Source of the DNA: CALVGQ01 sp964369385
GTDB taxonomy: Bacteria; Bacillota_I; Bacilli_A; Erysipelotrichales; Erysipelotrichaceae
Length of the DNA: 51,529 bases
Direction: 5' to 3'
Assembly (NCBI GenBank): GCA_964369385.1
Contig: CAYJEY010000017.1
Location: forward strand, 1-51,529
The notes beneath the pieces were generated by a model that did not search any database, was not told the DNA's origin, and worked only from the letters and a program-made list of their open reading frames with translations. Position numbers and translations under genes: made by a program. Positions 7,782 through 17,007 of the stretch are shown here, piece by piece (position 1 is the first letter of the stretch; each line of letters begins with the position of its first letter).

Positions 7782-7828
7782 GATTTCTTCCTCCACTATC
7801 TTTATTCATTTTATCACACTTTACTAAT

Positions 7829-8722
7829 TTATTTTCTAACTTTAATCTCATCACTTTCCTTTAAATTTCCAATGATAAAATTACTATTTATATCATGTTG
7901 CAAAAAGTTGTTGCTTACTAGTTTGGCATCATAATTGGCATAACAATATAAGCATCCATGAGGACAACTGTTGTATGCGCCAATATCTATTGTTTCAATA
8001 CACTCGCAACTTCCACGCCACTTTCCTTTTTTATATTTCTTTGCGACCCCTGTAATTTCAAATACTTCTTTTGCACTATAACAGGGTTCATTGAATATAC
8101 CATACATTGATAAATCTACATTTTCTGCACATGTTTTAATCTTCATTTGATACTTTGTGGCAATCAATGAAAACCGTCTAGCGATTTCTTTCATCTTTTC
8201 CTCATCAATTTCTATAAGTTTCATCGCTTGTGCATTCGCCTGCGTATTTTTCATCATATCAATAAAACTAATAATAATGACATGAATTGAACCTGCTAAC
8301 TTCTCACAAAGACGCTCAAACATCATTTCATGATAACCAATCGTATATTTTTTTGAAAGAAATATTGGATCATAGCGTACTTGAACACTTGCCTGTATTA
8401 ATTGCTTCGAAAGTGCTATTGTAGTAGAAATCACATCGCGTTTATCAGGTACTCCTGGTTCAATCTCTTTACCATAAGGAGTAATACTTACTTGAATCAT
8501 CAACGAATACTTGCTCAGTTCATCTAAATAATCTAACAGTGGAATTGGATTTTTTGTACAAAAAATAATCAAATCAATCTGCCTTGGATCAAGTACTAGT
8601 TTTGATACCTGCCTTGTATAGTATGGATTTCTTACATATAGTTCTTGATTCTTTAGTCGTTGTATAAACCATGGTAAATAAAATCCAACAACATCTGTTC
8701 TACCACTTGCGTTAATAATCAC
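7829..8722 (-). CDS. DUF1848 protein (radical-SAM-like cysteine cluster)
   Basis: With a GTG start at 8722 the product is 297 residues and begins as the family does (IINASGRTDVVGFYLPWF; relatives read ISASRRTDIPAFY). The GTG is six bases after AGAGGTGAT; upstream in-frame ATG codons fall in the preceding terminator. A TIM-barrel-like body (DLIIFCTKNPIPLL, MIQVSITPYGKEIEPGVP, VRYDPIFL) ends in Cys-rich blocks, CECIETIDIGAYNSCPHGC followed by LYCYAN, which resemble an iron-sulfur site. The family is related to spore photoproduct lyase/radical SAM enzymes, but its reaction is not known to me. It leads the rpiB operon. Confidence 0.82.
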   Translation of the reverse strand: MIINASGRTDVVGFYLPWFIQRLKNQELYVRNPYYTRQVSKLVLDPRQIDLIIFCTKNPIPLLDYLDELSKYSLMIQVSITPYGKEIEPGVPDKRDVISTTIALSKQLIQASVQVRYDPIFLSKKYTIGYHEMMFERLCEKLAGSIHVIIISFIDMMKNTQANAQAMKLIEIDEEKMKEIARRFSLIATKYQMKIKTCAENVDLSMYGIFNEPCYSAKEVFEITGVAKKYKKGKWRGSCECIETIDIGAYNSCPHGCLYCYANYDAKLVSNNFLQHDINSNFIIGNLKESDEIKVRK

Positions 8723-8739
8723 TGTATCATCACCTCTTC

Positions 8740-8770
8740 TAAAAATGACACTCTGCTGTATAGCAGAGTG
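8740..8770 (-). terminator. Terminator after the GntR/YhfZ gene
   Basis: CACTCTGCT (8749-8757) and AGCAGAGTG (8762-8770) form a perfect 9-bp stem with a four-base loop. On the minus strand it is followed by TCATTTTTAG. It separates the HAD-HAD-yhfZ operon from the DUF1848-rpiB operon, though read-through is possible. Confidence 0.8.
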
Positions 8771-8775
8771 CATGT

Positions 8776-9699
8776 TTAATATTTAGCTTGCATATCTCCT
8801 TGAATTACAGCTGTTTGAATACTACGAACCATTTCAACATCGACAATTTCCTGAAGTAATTTAATTAACTCTGGTCGATTCTTATCTACTAAGATAACTG
8901 CCGTTGTCGTATGTTCTACATAGTTTAGTGCGACAGTATTCACTTGAATTAAGAGGTCATTAATCTCGTCTTTATTCCATACTGTAACATCAATTTCTTT
9001 ATTTTTAAGAGATTGTAACACTTTATCATATTCAACTTTTACAATTTCAACTTGTTTATCTACACATAAGTTTCCAATAATTTTTTCATGTTCGGCTAAA
9101 CCATTTGCCACACCTACACGCATTCCATTTTGAATTGATTTCTCTCCATCTTTCGCAAATACAAGTACGTATCCAGTCATATAACTTTGTGGTCCTAAAT
9201 CAATTGCGATATAGATGTCTCGGTCATCGTGTGCTGGATGGATTGCAGAGGCTTTAGATAATACCACAAAATCATAATTTCCTTCTAGCATAGCATTGAT
9301 GCGCTCACTTGCATCGCGCATGTACGCCATATTTACAGGAATTCCATATTTATTTTTTAGTGTACTAATTAATCCTGTTGCCAAACCTTCAAATATTTTC
9401 GAATAAGGCATTGGCATTGCCCCAAGTAATGAGCGCATATCAGCAAGTTGTACAAGTTTTTTGGTGTCCTTTTCAACTAGAAATGTTCCCATATGTCCGC
9501 GTGCATGGATAGTGATTGCCCCTTCATCTTGAATAATTTTAAGTGAGTTTTGAATTGTACCACGCGCTACTCCAATGTCTTTTGAAAGTTGTTCAAAAGT
9601 AGGTAGCTTGTCTCCGATTTCCAATTGCATAAAAATTTTAGATAAAAAGATAATTGTTGATGCATTTTTATTAAATAAGTGATAATTTGAATTACTCAT
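8776..9699 (-). CDS. GntR-type regulator of the YhfZ family
   Basis: The 307-residue product has an N-terminal winged helix (KLPTFEQLSKDIGVARGTIQNSLKII, about 33-58) and a long C-terminal domain with the fold of a small-molecule binding protein (IFEGLATGLISTLKNKYG, MTGYVLVFAKDG, VGVANGLAEHEKIIGNLC, VWNKDEIND). This arrangement is that of E. coli YhfZ. It is ten bases downstream of two HAD phosphatases and follows AGGAGG. It is the only sugar-type regulator between 5 and 39 kb, so it is a candidate regulator of its own operon and perhaps of the amino-sugar cluster. The ligand is unknown. Confidence 0.8.
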   Translation of the reverse strand: MSNSNYHLFNKNASTIIFLSKIFMQLEIGDKLPTFEQLSKDIGVARGTIQNSLKIIQDEGAITIHARGHMGTFLVEKDTKKLVQLADMRSLLGAMPMPYSKIFEGLATGLISTLKNKYGIPVNMAYMRDASERINAMLEGNYDFVVLSKASAIHPAHDDRDIYIAIDLGPQSYMTGYVLVFAKDGEKSIQNGMRVGVANGLAEHEKIIGNLCVDKQVEIVKVEYDKVLQSLKNKEIDVTVWNKDEINDLLIQVNTVALNYVEHTTTAVILVDKNRPELIKLLQEIVDVEMVRSIQTAVIQGDMQAKY

Positions 9700-9708
9700 A
9701 CATACCTC

Positions 9709-10587
9709 CTAACACACTTCATATTTCTTAAGAAATTTTGCGATACCATCTTGATTATTTGTATCCGTTACTTCAAAACTCGCCTCTTTAACACATTCCA
9801 TCGCGTTGCCCATGGCAACTGCATATTTTACAACTTCAAACATGCTCAAATCATTTTCACCATCTCCAAACACAACAATTTCATCCATTCTAATATTGAA
9901 CTGGTTTGCAATTTGCTTCAGAGCATTTCCTTTACTGATCGATTTAGGGGCACACTCTATCCACTGTGGAGAGGTACGTGTAAAGTTGTACTTGTGTGAC
10001 AAATGGTTCATCAAATATTCATAGGGTTTAACTAAATGATCAGCAGTGTGCGCAAGACAAACTTTGTTTACTGGACATTTTACTTCTTCCTCACTTTGAA
10101 TATCATAAATGTAGTTATATCCTTTTCTTTGATCAACAATCATTGAAAATGTTCCTGCAGTCCATGGCACATCATCAGAAATATTGTTTTCTAAACGAAA
10201 TGCTTTCTTTAAGCTACGTAGCGATACAGGAATATAATCATATATTGTATCATCTAATACTGCCATTGCTTCAATTTCGAACGGCTTTACAGCTTTAAAT
10301 ATCTCGTGAATTTCCTCTACTTGGAGTTGTGCTAAAACTTCATGTTTCATGTTTGATACTTGAGTAATTGCAGCCCCATTAACTCCGATAAAATACCCAT
10401 CGTACTTTGCCATCTCTAATACTTCTGCATATTGAATTAAAGTGCGATAACTTCTTCCTGATGCTAAAACGATCTTGACTCCATTTTTTTGAGCTTCTAA
10501 CAAAGCACGTTTGGTCATCTCACTAATCTCATGATTTTTGTTTAACAATGTACCATCCATATCCATCACAATCATCTTGATTTTCAT
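9709..10587 (-). CDS. Cof-type HAD phosphatase
   Basis: The 292-residue product has motif I MDMDGTLLNKN (Asp9, Asp11), motif II LASGRSYRTL, motif III SISKGNALKQIA and motif IV FGDGENDLSMFEVV, with a C2 cap between II and III. It belongs to the Cof/YkrA group that acts on small phosphorylated metabolites. The start codon is two bases from the stop of the preceding HAD gene, and the ribosome-binding site GGAG lies within that gene's last codons, so translation is coupled. The two HAD genes are distant paralogs and could split activities on related sugar phosphates. Confidence 0.9.
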   Translation of the reverse strand: MKIKMIVMDMDGTLLNKNHEISEMTKRALLEAQKNGVKIVLASGRSYRTLIQYAEVLEMAKYDGYFIGVNGAAITQVSNMKHEVLAQLQVEEIHEIFKAVKPFEIEAMAVLDDTIYDYIPVSLRSLKKAFRLENNISDDVPWTAGTFSMIVDQRKGYNYIYDIQSEEEVKCPVNKVCLAHTADHLVKPYEYLMNHLSHKYNFTRTSPQWIECAPKSISKGNALKQIANQFNIRMDEIVVFGDGENDLSMFEVVKYAVAMGNAMECVKEASFEVTDTNNQDGIAKFLKKYEVC

Positions 10588-10588
10588 A

Positions 10589-11371
10589 CTATTCTCCTTG
10601 CATAAAGTAATCTTCTAAAAACTTAGCAACTCCATCATTATGTATATCTCCACATTGCATTTTAGCTACTTCTTTTAGTCGCTCTGTAGCATTTTCCATT
10701 GCAACGCTTAATACATCCATTTCAAACATTGGAATATCATTATCTCCATCACCAAAAACCATACACTCGTTTGGCTCAATCATAAATGCTTTACATAACT
10801 CGATTAAACCTGACGCCTTAGTAACGCTTCGATCTCGTATAGAACCTGCTTCTAAATCTAATATCTCTAAATCTGATGTAGCAATGCTCGCAACTTTACG
10901 TCGTTGTTCAGGTGACCCAAAGAAATAAAAGTCAATGATCTCATCTTCTACTTCAATTTTTCTAATTACATTTCCATTTGTAAAATAATGATCCATGCTT
11001 GGTACATTTGCAACAAGTGGATCTTGGCTTAAATAGAATTTATGCTCAAGCAAGCTATATGCATATAAGATTTGATTATTATCTAAATATTCAATAATTG
11101 ATTGTAGACGATGAGCTTTTATTGGATGTTTTTTACATACTTTTAAATTTCTTACAACTTCTGCGCCTGTACTTAAAATCCAACCATCAAAATAATTCAG
11201 AAAGCACTTATTAAATCCTTTAATTTCATCATAGCCACGACTTGTATTAAATATCAATATGATATTTCGATTGATTAATTCTTTGAACACATCTTTTAAA
11301 TGTGGTGAAATAGTCAACGCTCCTTTGGAAATAATCGTTCCATCTAAGTCAAATACACATGCTTTAATCAT
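10589..11371 (-). CDS. Cof-type HAD phosphatase
   Basis: The 260-residue product has motif I FDLDGTIISKG (Asp8, Asp10), motif II FNTSRGYDEI, motif III RSVTKASGLIEL (Lys) and motif IV FGDGDNDIPMFEM. It is the first gene of a three-gene operon with a second HAD phosphatase and a YhfZ-type regulator. It is divergent from cutC; the shared 129-bp intergenic region carries a -10 for cutC and an ATACA-N6-TGTAT inverted repeat at 11428-11443. The substrate is not readable from the sequence. Confidence 0.9.
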   Translation of the reverse strand: MIKACVFDLDGTIISKGALTISPHLKDVFKELINRNIILIFNTSRGYDEIKGFNKCFLNYFDGWILSTGAEVVRNLKVCKKHPIKAHRLQSIIEYLDNNQILYAYSLLEHKFYLSQDPLVANVPSMDHYFTNGNVIRKIEVEDEIIDFYFFGSPEQRRKVASIATSDLEILDLEAGSIRDRSVTKASGLIELCKAFMIEPNECMVFGDGDNDIPMFEMDVLSVAMENATERLKEVAKMQCGDIHNDGVAKFLEDYFMQGE

Positions 11372-11427
11372 AATTTCTATCCCTTTTCTCTTTCGAATTT
11401 TTCTTTGAAGTAGTTTATACCCTAATT

Positions 11428-11475
11428 ATACATTTTTTTGTATTATGTTCAAACATTAATCGTTTATGATATAAT
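11428..11475 (+). promoter_or_regulatory. Intergenic control region, cutC promoter side
   Basis: TATAAT at 11470-11475 is a good -10 for cutC, 26 bases before its start; the -35 is weak (TGTTCA near 11446). Upstream, ATACA (11428-11432) and TGTAT (11439-11443) form an inverted repeat around six T residues, a possible operator for the divergent HAD-yhfZ operon. Confidence 0.45.
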
Positions 11476-11500
11476 TTTTTTATACATAAAGGAGATTTTT

Positions 11501-12247
11501 ATGAACAAATCTATTAAAGTAGAAGTATGTTGTGGATCAGTAGACGATTGCATTATTGCTCAAAAGTGTCATTGTGATCGTATTGAATTAAATCACGCTT
11601 TAGAAATGGGTGGAATGACACCCTCCCTTGCTACATTAAGAAAGGCCAAAGAATATGTAGATATTCCTATTTGTTGCATGGTTCGTCCTCGTGGTTTTGG
11701 CTTTTGTTATAGTGAAATGCAATTTGAAGTAATGAAACAGGAAGCCAAAGATTTACTTGAAGCCGGAGCAGACGGTATTGTATTTGGATTTCTTCATGAA
11801 GATGGGACAATCGATATTCAACGCACTAAAGAGATGGTAAACATTATTCATCCCAAGGAAGCAATTTTCCATAAAGCCTTCGACTCAACTCCAGATTTAG
11901 AAATAGCCATCCAACAGCTCATTGACTGCAAAATTGACCGTATCCTTACAAGCGGTGGTGCAGTATATCCAAACTTAGCAGAAGGGTGTAGGAAAATTGG
12001 TGAACTCCAAGTGAAATACAAGGATCAAATTGAATTACTCCCAGGTGGAGGTGTTCGTGAACATAATGTTCAAGAAATACTTCAACTTACTCAAGCTGAT
12101 CAGATTCACATGACTGCAAAGCACCTTGTATTGGATGCTTCAACAATGCATCATGGAACTCATGATGCAAACACGGAAGCACATAGTTATGTAGCTACTG
12201 AAGAAGCCCAGTTACTTGCCATCATGAGAAAAATTGAAGAATTATAA
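11501..12247 (+). CDS. cutC: CutC-family protein
   Basis: The 248-residue TIM-barrel protein has the family blocks IKVEVCCGSVDDCIIA, RIELNHALEMGGMTPSLA, ICCMVRPRGFGFCYS, DGIVFGFLHEDGTID, FHKAFDSTPD, RILTSGG and LLPGGGVREHNV. The start at 11501 follows AAAGGAG; a longer frame begins upstream of the promoter -10 and is rejected. The name comes from an E. coli copper-tolerance phenotype, but a direct role in copper handling is doubtful. Its position among sugar-phosphate genes suggests a metabolic enzyme. A long hairpin terminator follows. Confidence 0.92.
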   Translation: MNKSIKVEVCCGSVDDCIIAQKCHCDRIELNHALEMGGMTPSLATLRKAKEYVDIPICCMVRPRGFGFCYSEMQFEVMKQEAKDLLEAGADGIVFGFLHEDGTIDIQRTKEMVNIIHPKEAIFHKAFDSTPDLEIAIQQLIDCKIDRILTSGGAVYPNLAEGCRKIGELQVKYKDQIELLPGGGVREHNVQEILQLTQADQIHMTAKHLVLDASTMHHGTHDANTEAHSYVATEEAQLLAIMRKIEEL

Positions 12248-12278
12248 AAAGCGAGTTCACTAGTGAGCTCGCTTCTTT
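12246..12278. terminator. Terminator between cutC and surface-protein gene
   Basis: AAGCGAG pairs with CTCGCTT, with an inner TCAC/GTGA stem and one mismatch; T-rich sequence follows on the plus strand and A-rich sequence precedes. It probably serves both convergent genes. Confidence 0.7.
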
Positions 12279-15200
12279 TTACTCATAAGTTACTAAATCA
12301 TATTCATCATCAAGTTTTGGTATAAACAAGATACTTGCCATAGACAAGAGGACAATGATTGTAAACATAATGCTATAGTTATCAAAGAAAGTCATTTCTT
12401 TTGTTAAATCTTGTGTCCATAAGAATAGCACAACGTTTGCAACAGTTAATATTGCAACTGTAATATAAACATGACGACTGTATTTGAACTCAGCATCGAC
12501 ATCTTTACGTTGTTCACGGATTGCGAATAAGCAAGCTAACATAATTGAGAATACAACCATGATTAAATTAAATAAACTCCAAAATATGATAGGTATCCAT
12601 TCTCCATAAAACGGTGTTCCTTCAGTGATTATCACTTCTGATTGAATTGTATCTCCTTCAATAACACGCAGTAAATACACACCATCTGGAAGCTCTGCAA
12701 GGAAACTATCAGTCAATACAACACGACCTTCTTCTGTAAAAGTATATTGTGTTTCATCTAGTTCAACACCATCCAATTTAACGATGAAATCATCACCCTT
12801 AGAAATAAAAGTTGTTCTCATTGTCGTAGTGGTATTCCCCTGTCCCACAAAACCACTTGGTGATGTTTGTGTTTCATTGACTGCCCCAGTCGATAACTCA
12901 CTTGAACTACTTTCTTCGCTTGTAGATGTTGTTGTCGTAGTTGTACTCGATGATGAACTTGATTGTGTTGTTACACTTTCTGCCTCTGTTGGTGTTATAG
13001 CCGGTTGTGTCGTTGATATTACTGGCGCAACAACTTCCACGTCTCCATAAAGGACAGTAACTAAATAATTAGAATTGATTGCTGTTGCAACATTGTGTGG
13101 TGGAGTAATTGTTGTTCCATCTGCTAATGTAAAAGTTAGACTTAGTGCATCAATATGACTACCTGAACTACTATAAATAGAAGTATCAACATTTGTCTTT
13201 ACTGTTCCTAGATCACTTGATAAGACAAGCGTAACACCACTCATCGCTTGTGACCCAATAGATTGTATCGTCGTGTCATCAATTGCAGTATTTAGTGAAG
13301 TCTTGAGATTCCCTAAACTAACTTGAATGGGTTTAGGTTTTACTTCTAATCTAAAACTTGTGCGCAAAGCATTGTAATTTTGTTTTGAAATTTCTACGTA
13401 AACCGTTTTTGAATCTGACACATTTATCGCCGAAACTTCATTAATTTTCGTCGTATAACTTGCATCACTATAATAATCAATAGTAACACCACTCACTGCT
13501 TGATTATTTGATAAAAGGCTCACTTGGTTTGCATTCAGTGAGAATGATGAGCCATCATACACATGAGAAACAAGTTTTTCACTATCACTCAGAACTGAAT
13601 CGTTTCCATCACTTTCTCCATTAAATGTTTCTACAATAAGATTAGCATTTGTGATTTCATAATTCCCATTATTTACTGAAAAATTATAGTTATTTAAGTT
13701 TGATACATCTGATGAAGTAACTACTGCCTCTAGGCTACCATCATATTTTTGAGCTGTATCTAACTTACCTGATTGCTCACCTTGATTTAAACGTCTAACA
13801 GTGACTTGAATATCATCACTGGCAATGGGTTGATTTTCAGAAAAACTATACTCTACACTACTTAAATCATCTGCAATACCATATTCACGTGAGGCGTTTC
13901 CAACATTAATTGTTATTGGTAATACTTCCACTTTTAGGTCTACCTCAAAAGGGACACTATCACGATAATTCGTCTTTGTGGCAACAACATAAAATGTTTT
14001 ACTCCCAGCATCTGCAATTGTTAAATTAGATGATATAAGCTCTTTGGTACATGCTTCATCTTCATAATATTTATAAGTCACTCCTGATATTTCATTTGAA
14101 TCCTGCATCACTTTAATTTTGCTTTGATCAAAAGAATGAGCCACCCCATCATACTCACTAGCTTGAAGCAATATACCTTCTACAACATCAGAAGAATTCA
14201 CTGCAGCAACTTCAAATATCCCTTCAGTAATCGTTAAATTCGCAGGCTCATATTCTATTTCGTAATTACCCACATTCGTAAATGAATTTGCAGTTGCACT
14301 TGGTACTAATTCATTTATCAAAGTACCAACTTGATTTACACTCCCTGCACGGCTTACTGTATAAGTAAAGCCTTCATTAGTAGGAAAACTAAAATCTGTT
14401 GGTGTATATACTACACTATGACCAAAACTTGGCATTGTAACTCCATACTCATTTTCAACTGGTTGAGCACTTACCTTGATTTTTACTTTTTCTACATGTA
14501 GCTCTACTTCTAATGGTGTGCTATCGTTAAAATTATCTTTTTGCGCGACTACATAAAATACTTTACTACCTGCATTTGTTATTGTTAAATCTGAAACTGC
14601 AATCTCATCCTCACATGCAGCATCGTTATAATATCTATAAGTTATCCCTGTAATTTCAGTTGAATTACGCATAACTTTTAAATCAGCAGCATCAAACGTA
14701 AGTGCTTCTCCATCATATGTTTTGGATGCTACAAATACATCACCTTCAAGATTTGAAGTGTCTTTAGCAACAATCTCAAAATTTCCTTTATTGATCGTAA
14801 AATTACCGTTTGTGATTTCAATATCATAATTATTTATATTTGTCCCACTCTTTGCCGTAACAGTTGGTACTAAATCACCCTTATATTCTTGTACAGCTTC
14901 AGATGAATTCGTACGACTGATAGTAACATCAAACCCTTGACCATTAGGAGGGAGTACACCATTGAATACACCAAACGAATAGGTGAAATTTGGATTACTT
15001 TCATCAAATTCTTTATTTACATTAGAAACTGTAATTAAAACTCTAAATTTATCTACATTCAAATAAATAGGGATTACATTACTAGTTTCACCAGAAGGTA
15101 AACTTGCTACAGCGTAGTAGGTTTTTGAGTCAGCATCAGTAAATTGTACATCACTTAATGCTACTTCAGTTGCACAATTAGCATCTAAGCAATATTTAAT

Positions 15201-16031
15201 TGTTGCATCGTCACGAGTTTGTGAGCCATACTTCACTATGAAATCACTATCACTTACACTCAAAGGGGTAGCATCATAATACTTCGCTTTCGAAAGACTA
15301 GAACCGCCTTCTGAATTAGTGATTGTTAATTCAACCTCATCTGAACTAAACACTGGATATAGAGAAAATGATTGGACAACTGGAGTTGTAAAATTATACT
15401 CATCTCTTGTTGCTTGAGTTATATCCTTTGTAGACCACCAATCAAATTTTGGCTTAGCTGTGTCAAAGCTGACTGGATCAACTGTAGGTTTTATCGCATT
15501 TTCGCCATGCTCAACCTCTTGAGTATAAGATGCAGTATTGTTTGTATCAAAAGTTACTGTATGTTTTACATAAGCATATAGCTCCTCTGTATCTGCAGTA
15601 ATCGTGTTTACTTGAACTCCAGCATCATCCACCCAATACAAAAACACTGTCCCCGTTGGCCAAGAAATCGCTGTTGTATCGATAGAAGGAGCGTTTCCAA
15701 TCACTTCATCTATCTCCGTAATTAATGTTGTACTATCAAAACTGTAATATTCAACATCTACTGTCGTATCCCCACTTCGAACTCCACTATTCATATTGTC
15801 TACCACGAGTGAAGTACTTTGTGTTGTATTACTATTTCCACTAGTAGAAGTTAGTGCATTTGTTGTTGTGCTTTGTTGAATTGAAGTTGAATTTTGATTA
15901 TCTATCGTAGTTACTGATGTATTACCAGAACTATTTTGCGCTAACGCACTAAAAATGATACTTGTTGACACCAACAAGCTTACCAAAACAATTACTATAG
16001 ATTGAGACAGTAGTTTGACTTTCCTATTCAT
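12279..16031 (-). CDS. Large repeat-containing surface protein (InlB-like and MBG-type repeats, C-terminal membrane helices)
   Basis: The 1250-residue product has a signal peptide (about 1-31, cut near SALAQ), a Ser/Thr/Gln/Asn-rich segment (33-78) and a Listeria-Bacteroides/InlB-type repeat (about 155-230). Four related modules of about 90 residues then contain IKYC/YRYY/YKYY/DYYS and a SKTxYV strand; each of the first three is followed by an MBG-like strand block (EYGV or EYGI type). A Ser/Thr stalk precedes three C-terminal membrane helices (about 1136-1162, 1176-1195, 1210-1232) and an acidic tail. No LPXTG motif is present, so the protein is held by the helices. It may serve adhesion or sensing. 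It is monocistronic, with a promoter near TTGACT at about 16165 and a leader of about 100 bases. Confidence 0.85.
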   Translation of the reverse strand: MNRKVKLLSQSIVIVLVSLLVSTSIIFSALAQNSSGNTSVTTIDNQNSTSIQQSTTTNALTSTSGNSNTTQSTSLVVDNMNSGVRSGDTTVDVEYYSFDSTTLITEIDEVIGNAPSIDTTAISWPTGTVFLYWVDDAGVQVNTITADTEELYAYVKHTVTFDTNNTASYTQEVEHGENAIKPTVDPVSFDTAKPKFDWWSTKDITQATRDEYNFTTPVVQSFSLYPVFSSDEVELTITNSEGGSSLSKAKYYDATPLSVSDSDFIVKYGSQTRDDATIKYCLDANCATEVALSDVQFTDADSKTYYAVASLPSGETSNVIPIYLNVDKFRVLITVSNVNKEFDESNPNFTYSFGVFNGVLPPNGQGFDVTISRTNSSEAVQEYKGDLVPTVTAKSGTNINNYDIEITNGNFTINKGNFEIVAKDTSNLEGDVFVASKTYDGEALTFDAADLKVMRNSTEITGITYRYYNDAACEDEIAVSDLTITNAGSKVFYVVAQKDNFNDSTPLEVELHVEKVKIKVSAQPVENEYGVTMPSFGHSVVYTPTDFSFPTNEGFTYTVSRAGSVNQVGTLINELVPSATANSFTNVGNYEIEYEPANLTITEGIFEVAAVNSSDVVEGILLQASEYDGVAHSFDQSKIKVMQDSNEISGVTYKYYEDEACTKELISSNLTIADAGSKTFYVVATKTNYRDSVPFEVDLKVEVLPITINVGNASREYGIADDLSSVEYSFSENQPIASDDIQVTVRRLNQGEQSGKLDTAQKYDGSLEAVVTSSDVSNLNNYNFSVNNGNYEITNANLIVETFNGESDGNDSVLSDSEKLVSHVYDGSSFSLNANQVSLLSNNQAVSGVTIDYYSDASYTTKINEVSAINVSDSKTVYVEISKQNYNALRTSFRLEVKPKPIQVSLGNLKTSLNTAIDDTTIQSIGSQAMSGVTLVLSSDLGTVKTNVDTSIYSSSGSHIDALSLTFTLADGTTITPPHNVATAINSNYLVTVLYGDVEVVAPVISTTQPAITPTEAESVTTQSSSSSSTTTTTTSTSEESSSSELSTGAVNETQTSPSGFVGQGNTTTTMRTTFISKGDDFIVKLDGVELDETQYTFTEEGRVVLTDSFLAELPDGVYLLRVIEGDTIQSEVIITEGTPFYGEWIPIIFWSLFNLIMVVFSIMLACLFAIREQRKDVDAEFKYSRHVYITVAILTVANVVLFLWTQDLTKEMTFFDNYSIMFTIIVLLSMASILFIPKLDDEYDLVTYE

Positions 16032-16042
16032 TTATTTAATCC

Positions 16043-16058
16043 TTATTAATATTAATAA
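16043..16058. repeat. Perfect AT palindrome in the surface-protein leader
   Basis: A 16-bp perfect palindrome (TTATTAATATTAATAA) lies directly before the AAGGA ribosome-binding site of the surface-protein gene. It could bind a protein or form a weak hairpin affecting translation. Confidence 0.4.
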
Positions 16059-16239
16059 GTTCCCCTTTCGCTGCTGAGATACTTCATTATTTTATGTAAA
16101 AAACACGGTTAAATGTTATACAAAATCATGACTAGTTTAACATACAAAAATTCCCAAGTCAAACTCTATTTTTCCTATTATAAAAGTTTTTAACCACTCG
16201 ATAACCTTGATTATTTTTACCACTAAATTTAAAGAAAAA

Positions 16240-16267
16240 AAGCTTACTTTTTCACAAGAGTAAGCTT
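16240..16267 (-). terminator. Terminator of the SIS operon
   Basis: AAGCTTAC and GTAAGCTT form an 8-bp stem; on the minus strand it is followed by seven T residues, directly after the third SIS gene. Confidence 0.85.
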
Positions 16268-16275
16268 ATTAGTAA

Positions 16276-16998
16276 TTAAAAGTGTTTTACACGTCTGGTG
16301 TATTTTTTATAGATTGCATCGTTGTCAAATCCATCTACATTTTGTGATTGGAACACTGGTGGTCTAACACCTTCACTTACACAAATTTTCATTGCTTCTG
16401 ACACTACTGTATTAAGTAATAACATGCTCGAAATCGAAGAACCAGGGCCTGTTAAAATACCATCAATATTTAATAATGCATCTCCCGCTGGTACACTGTT
16501 GTCCAACACACTATCTACACATTCATATAGTTTTTTTCCTGATGGATGGCGAGAGGTTGTTTCTTGTGATTGCTTAAGATTTGTTACTGCAATCGTAAAC
16601 ACTCCTTCTTTTTTACAACGCATTGCCATTTCTATTGGCATTGCATTACGTCCTGAATTACTTGAGATAATCATGATATCTCCTTTTTGAATGTTATAGC
16701 TATCAAAAATAATATCTGCAACACCTGGTAACTTTTCAATTGCCCCACTTCTTTGCGCACCAAATGAAGTAACTGTGTCTGGATCCAATAATGCATTGAC
16801 ATTTCCAAGTCCGCCAGCTCTTGCGAATAGCTCAATGCCAATCATGTGTGAATGTCCTGTTCCAAAAGTGTGAATTATCTTGTCATTTTTAATGTTGTCT
16901 GCAACAACACGTGCTAAGCGATTGATTTCTTCTTCATTGCGCTCTACCATTGTTTGAATTAAACCATTGATTTGATTTAGATATTCGTAATTATACAT
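16276..16998 (-). CDS. SIS-domain sugar-phosphate isomerase-like protein, third of three
   Basis: The 240-residue single SIS domain has HTFGTGHSHMIGIELFARAGG (phosphate loop, about 43-63), GDIMIISSNSGRNAMPIEMAM (Ser-rich sugar-phosphate loop), TIAVTNLKQS, RHPSGKKLYE and PAGDALLNI. These are the blocks of the 'sugar isomerase domain' group related to UPF0309. Both Ser motifs (GTGHS and SSNSG) are intact, so it should bind a phosphosugar. It is nine bases after the second SIS gene. It could isomerise or deaminate a hexosamine phosphate produced by the nearby PTS and MurQ; the actual substrate is not known. Confidence 0.87.
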   Translation of the reverse strand: MYNYEYLNQINGLIQTMVERNEEEINRLARVVADNIKNDKIIHTFGTGHSHMIGIELFARAGGLGNVNALLDPDTVTSFGAQRSGAIEKLPGVADIIFDSYNIQKGDIMIISSNSGRNAMPIEMAMRCKKEGVFTIAVTNLKQSQETTSRHPSGKKLYECVDSVLDNSVPAGDALLNIDGILTGPGSSISSMLLLNTVVSEAMKICVSEGVRPPVFQSQNVDGFDNDAIYKKYTRRVKHF

Positions 16999-17007
16999 AG
17001 CTTCTCC

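Noticed and set aside
12784..13050. Open frame on the plus strand inside the surface-protein gene, rich in Val and Asp
   Set aside because: It is the antisense of the Ser/Thr stalk and repeats; no ribosome-binding site or family match.
12279..13100. Sortase-anchored protein
   Set aside because: No LPXTG-like motif before the C-terminal helices, and there are three helices rather than one.
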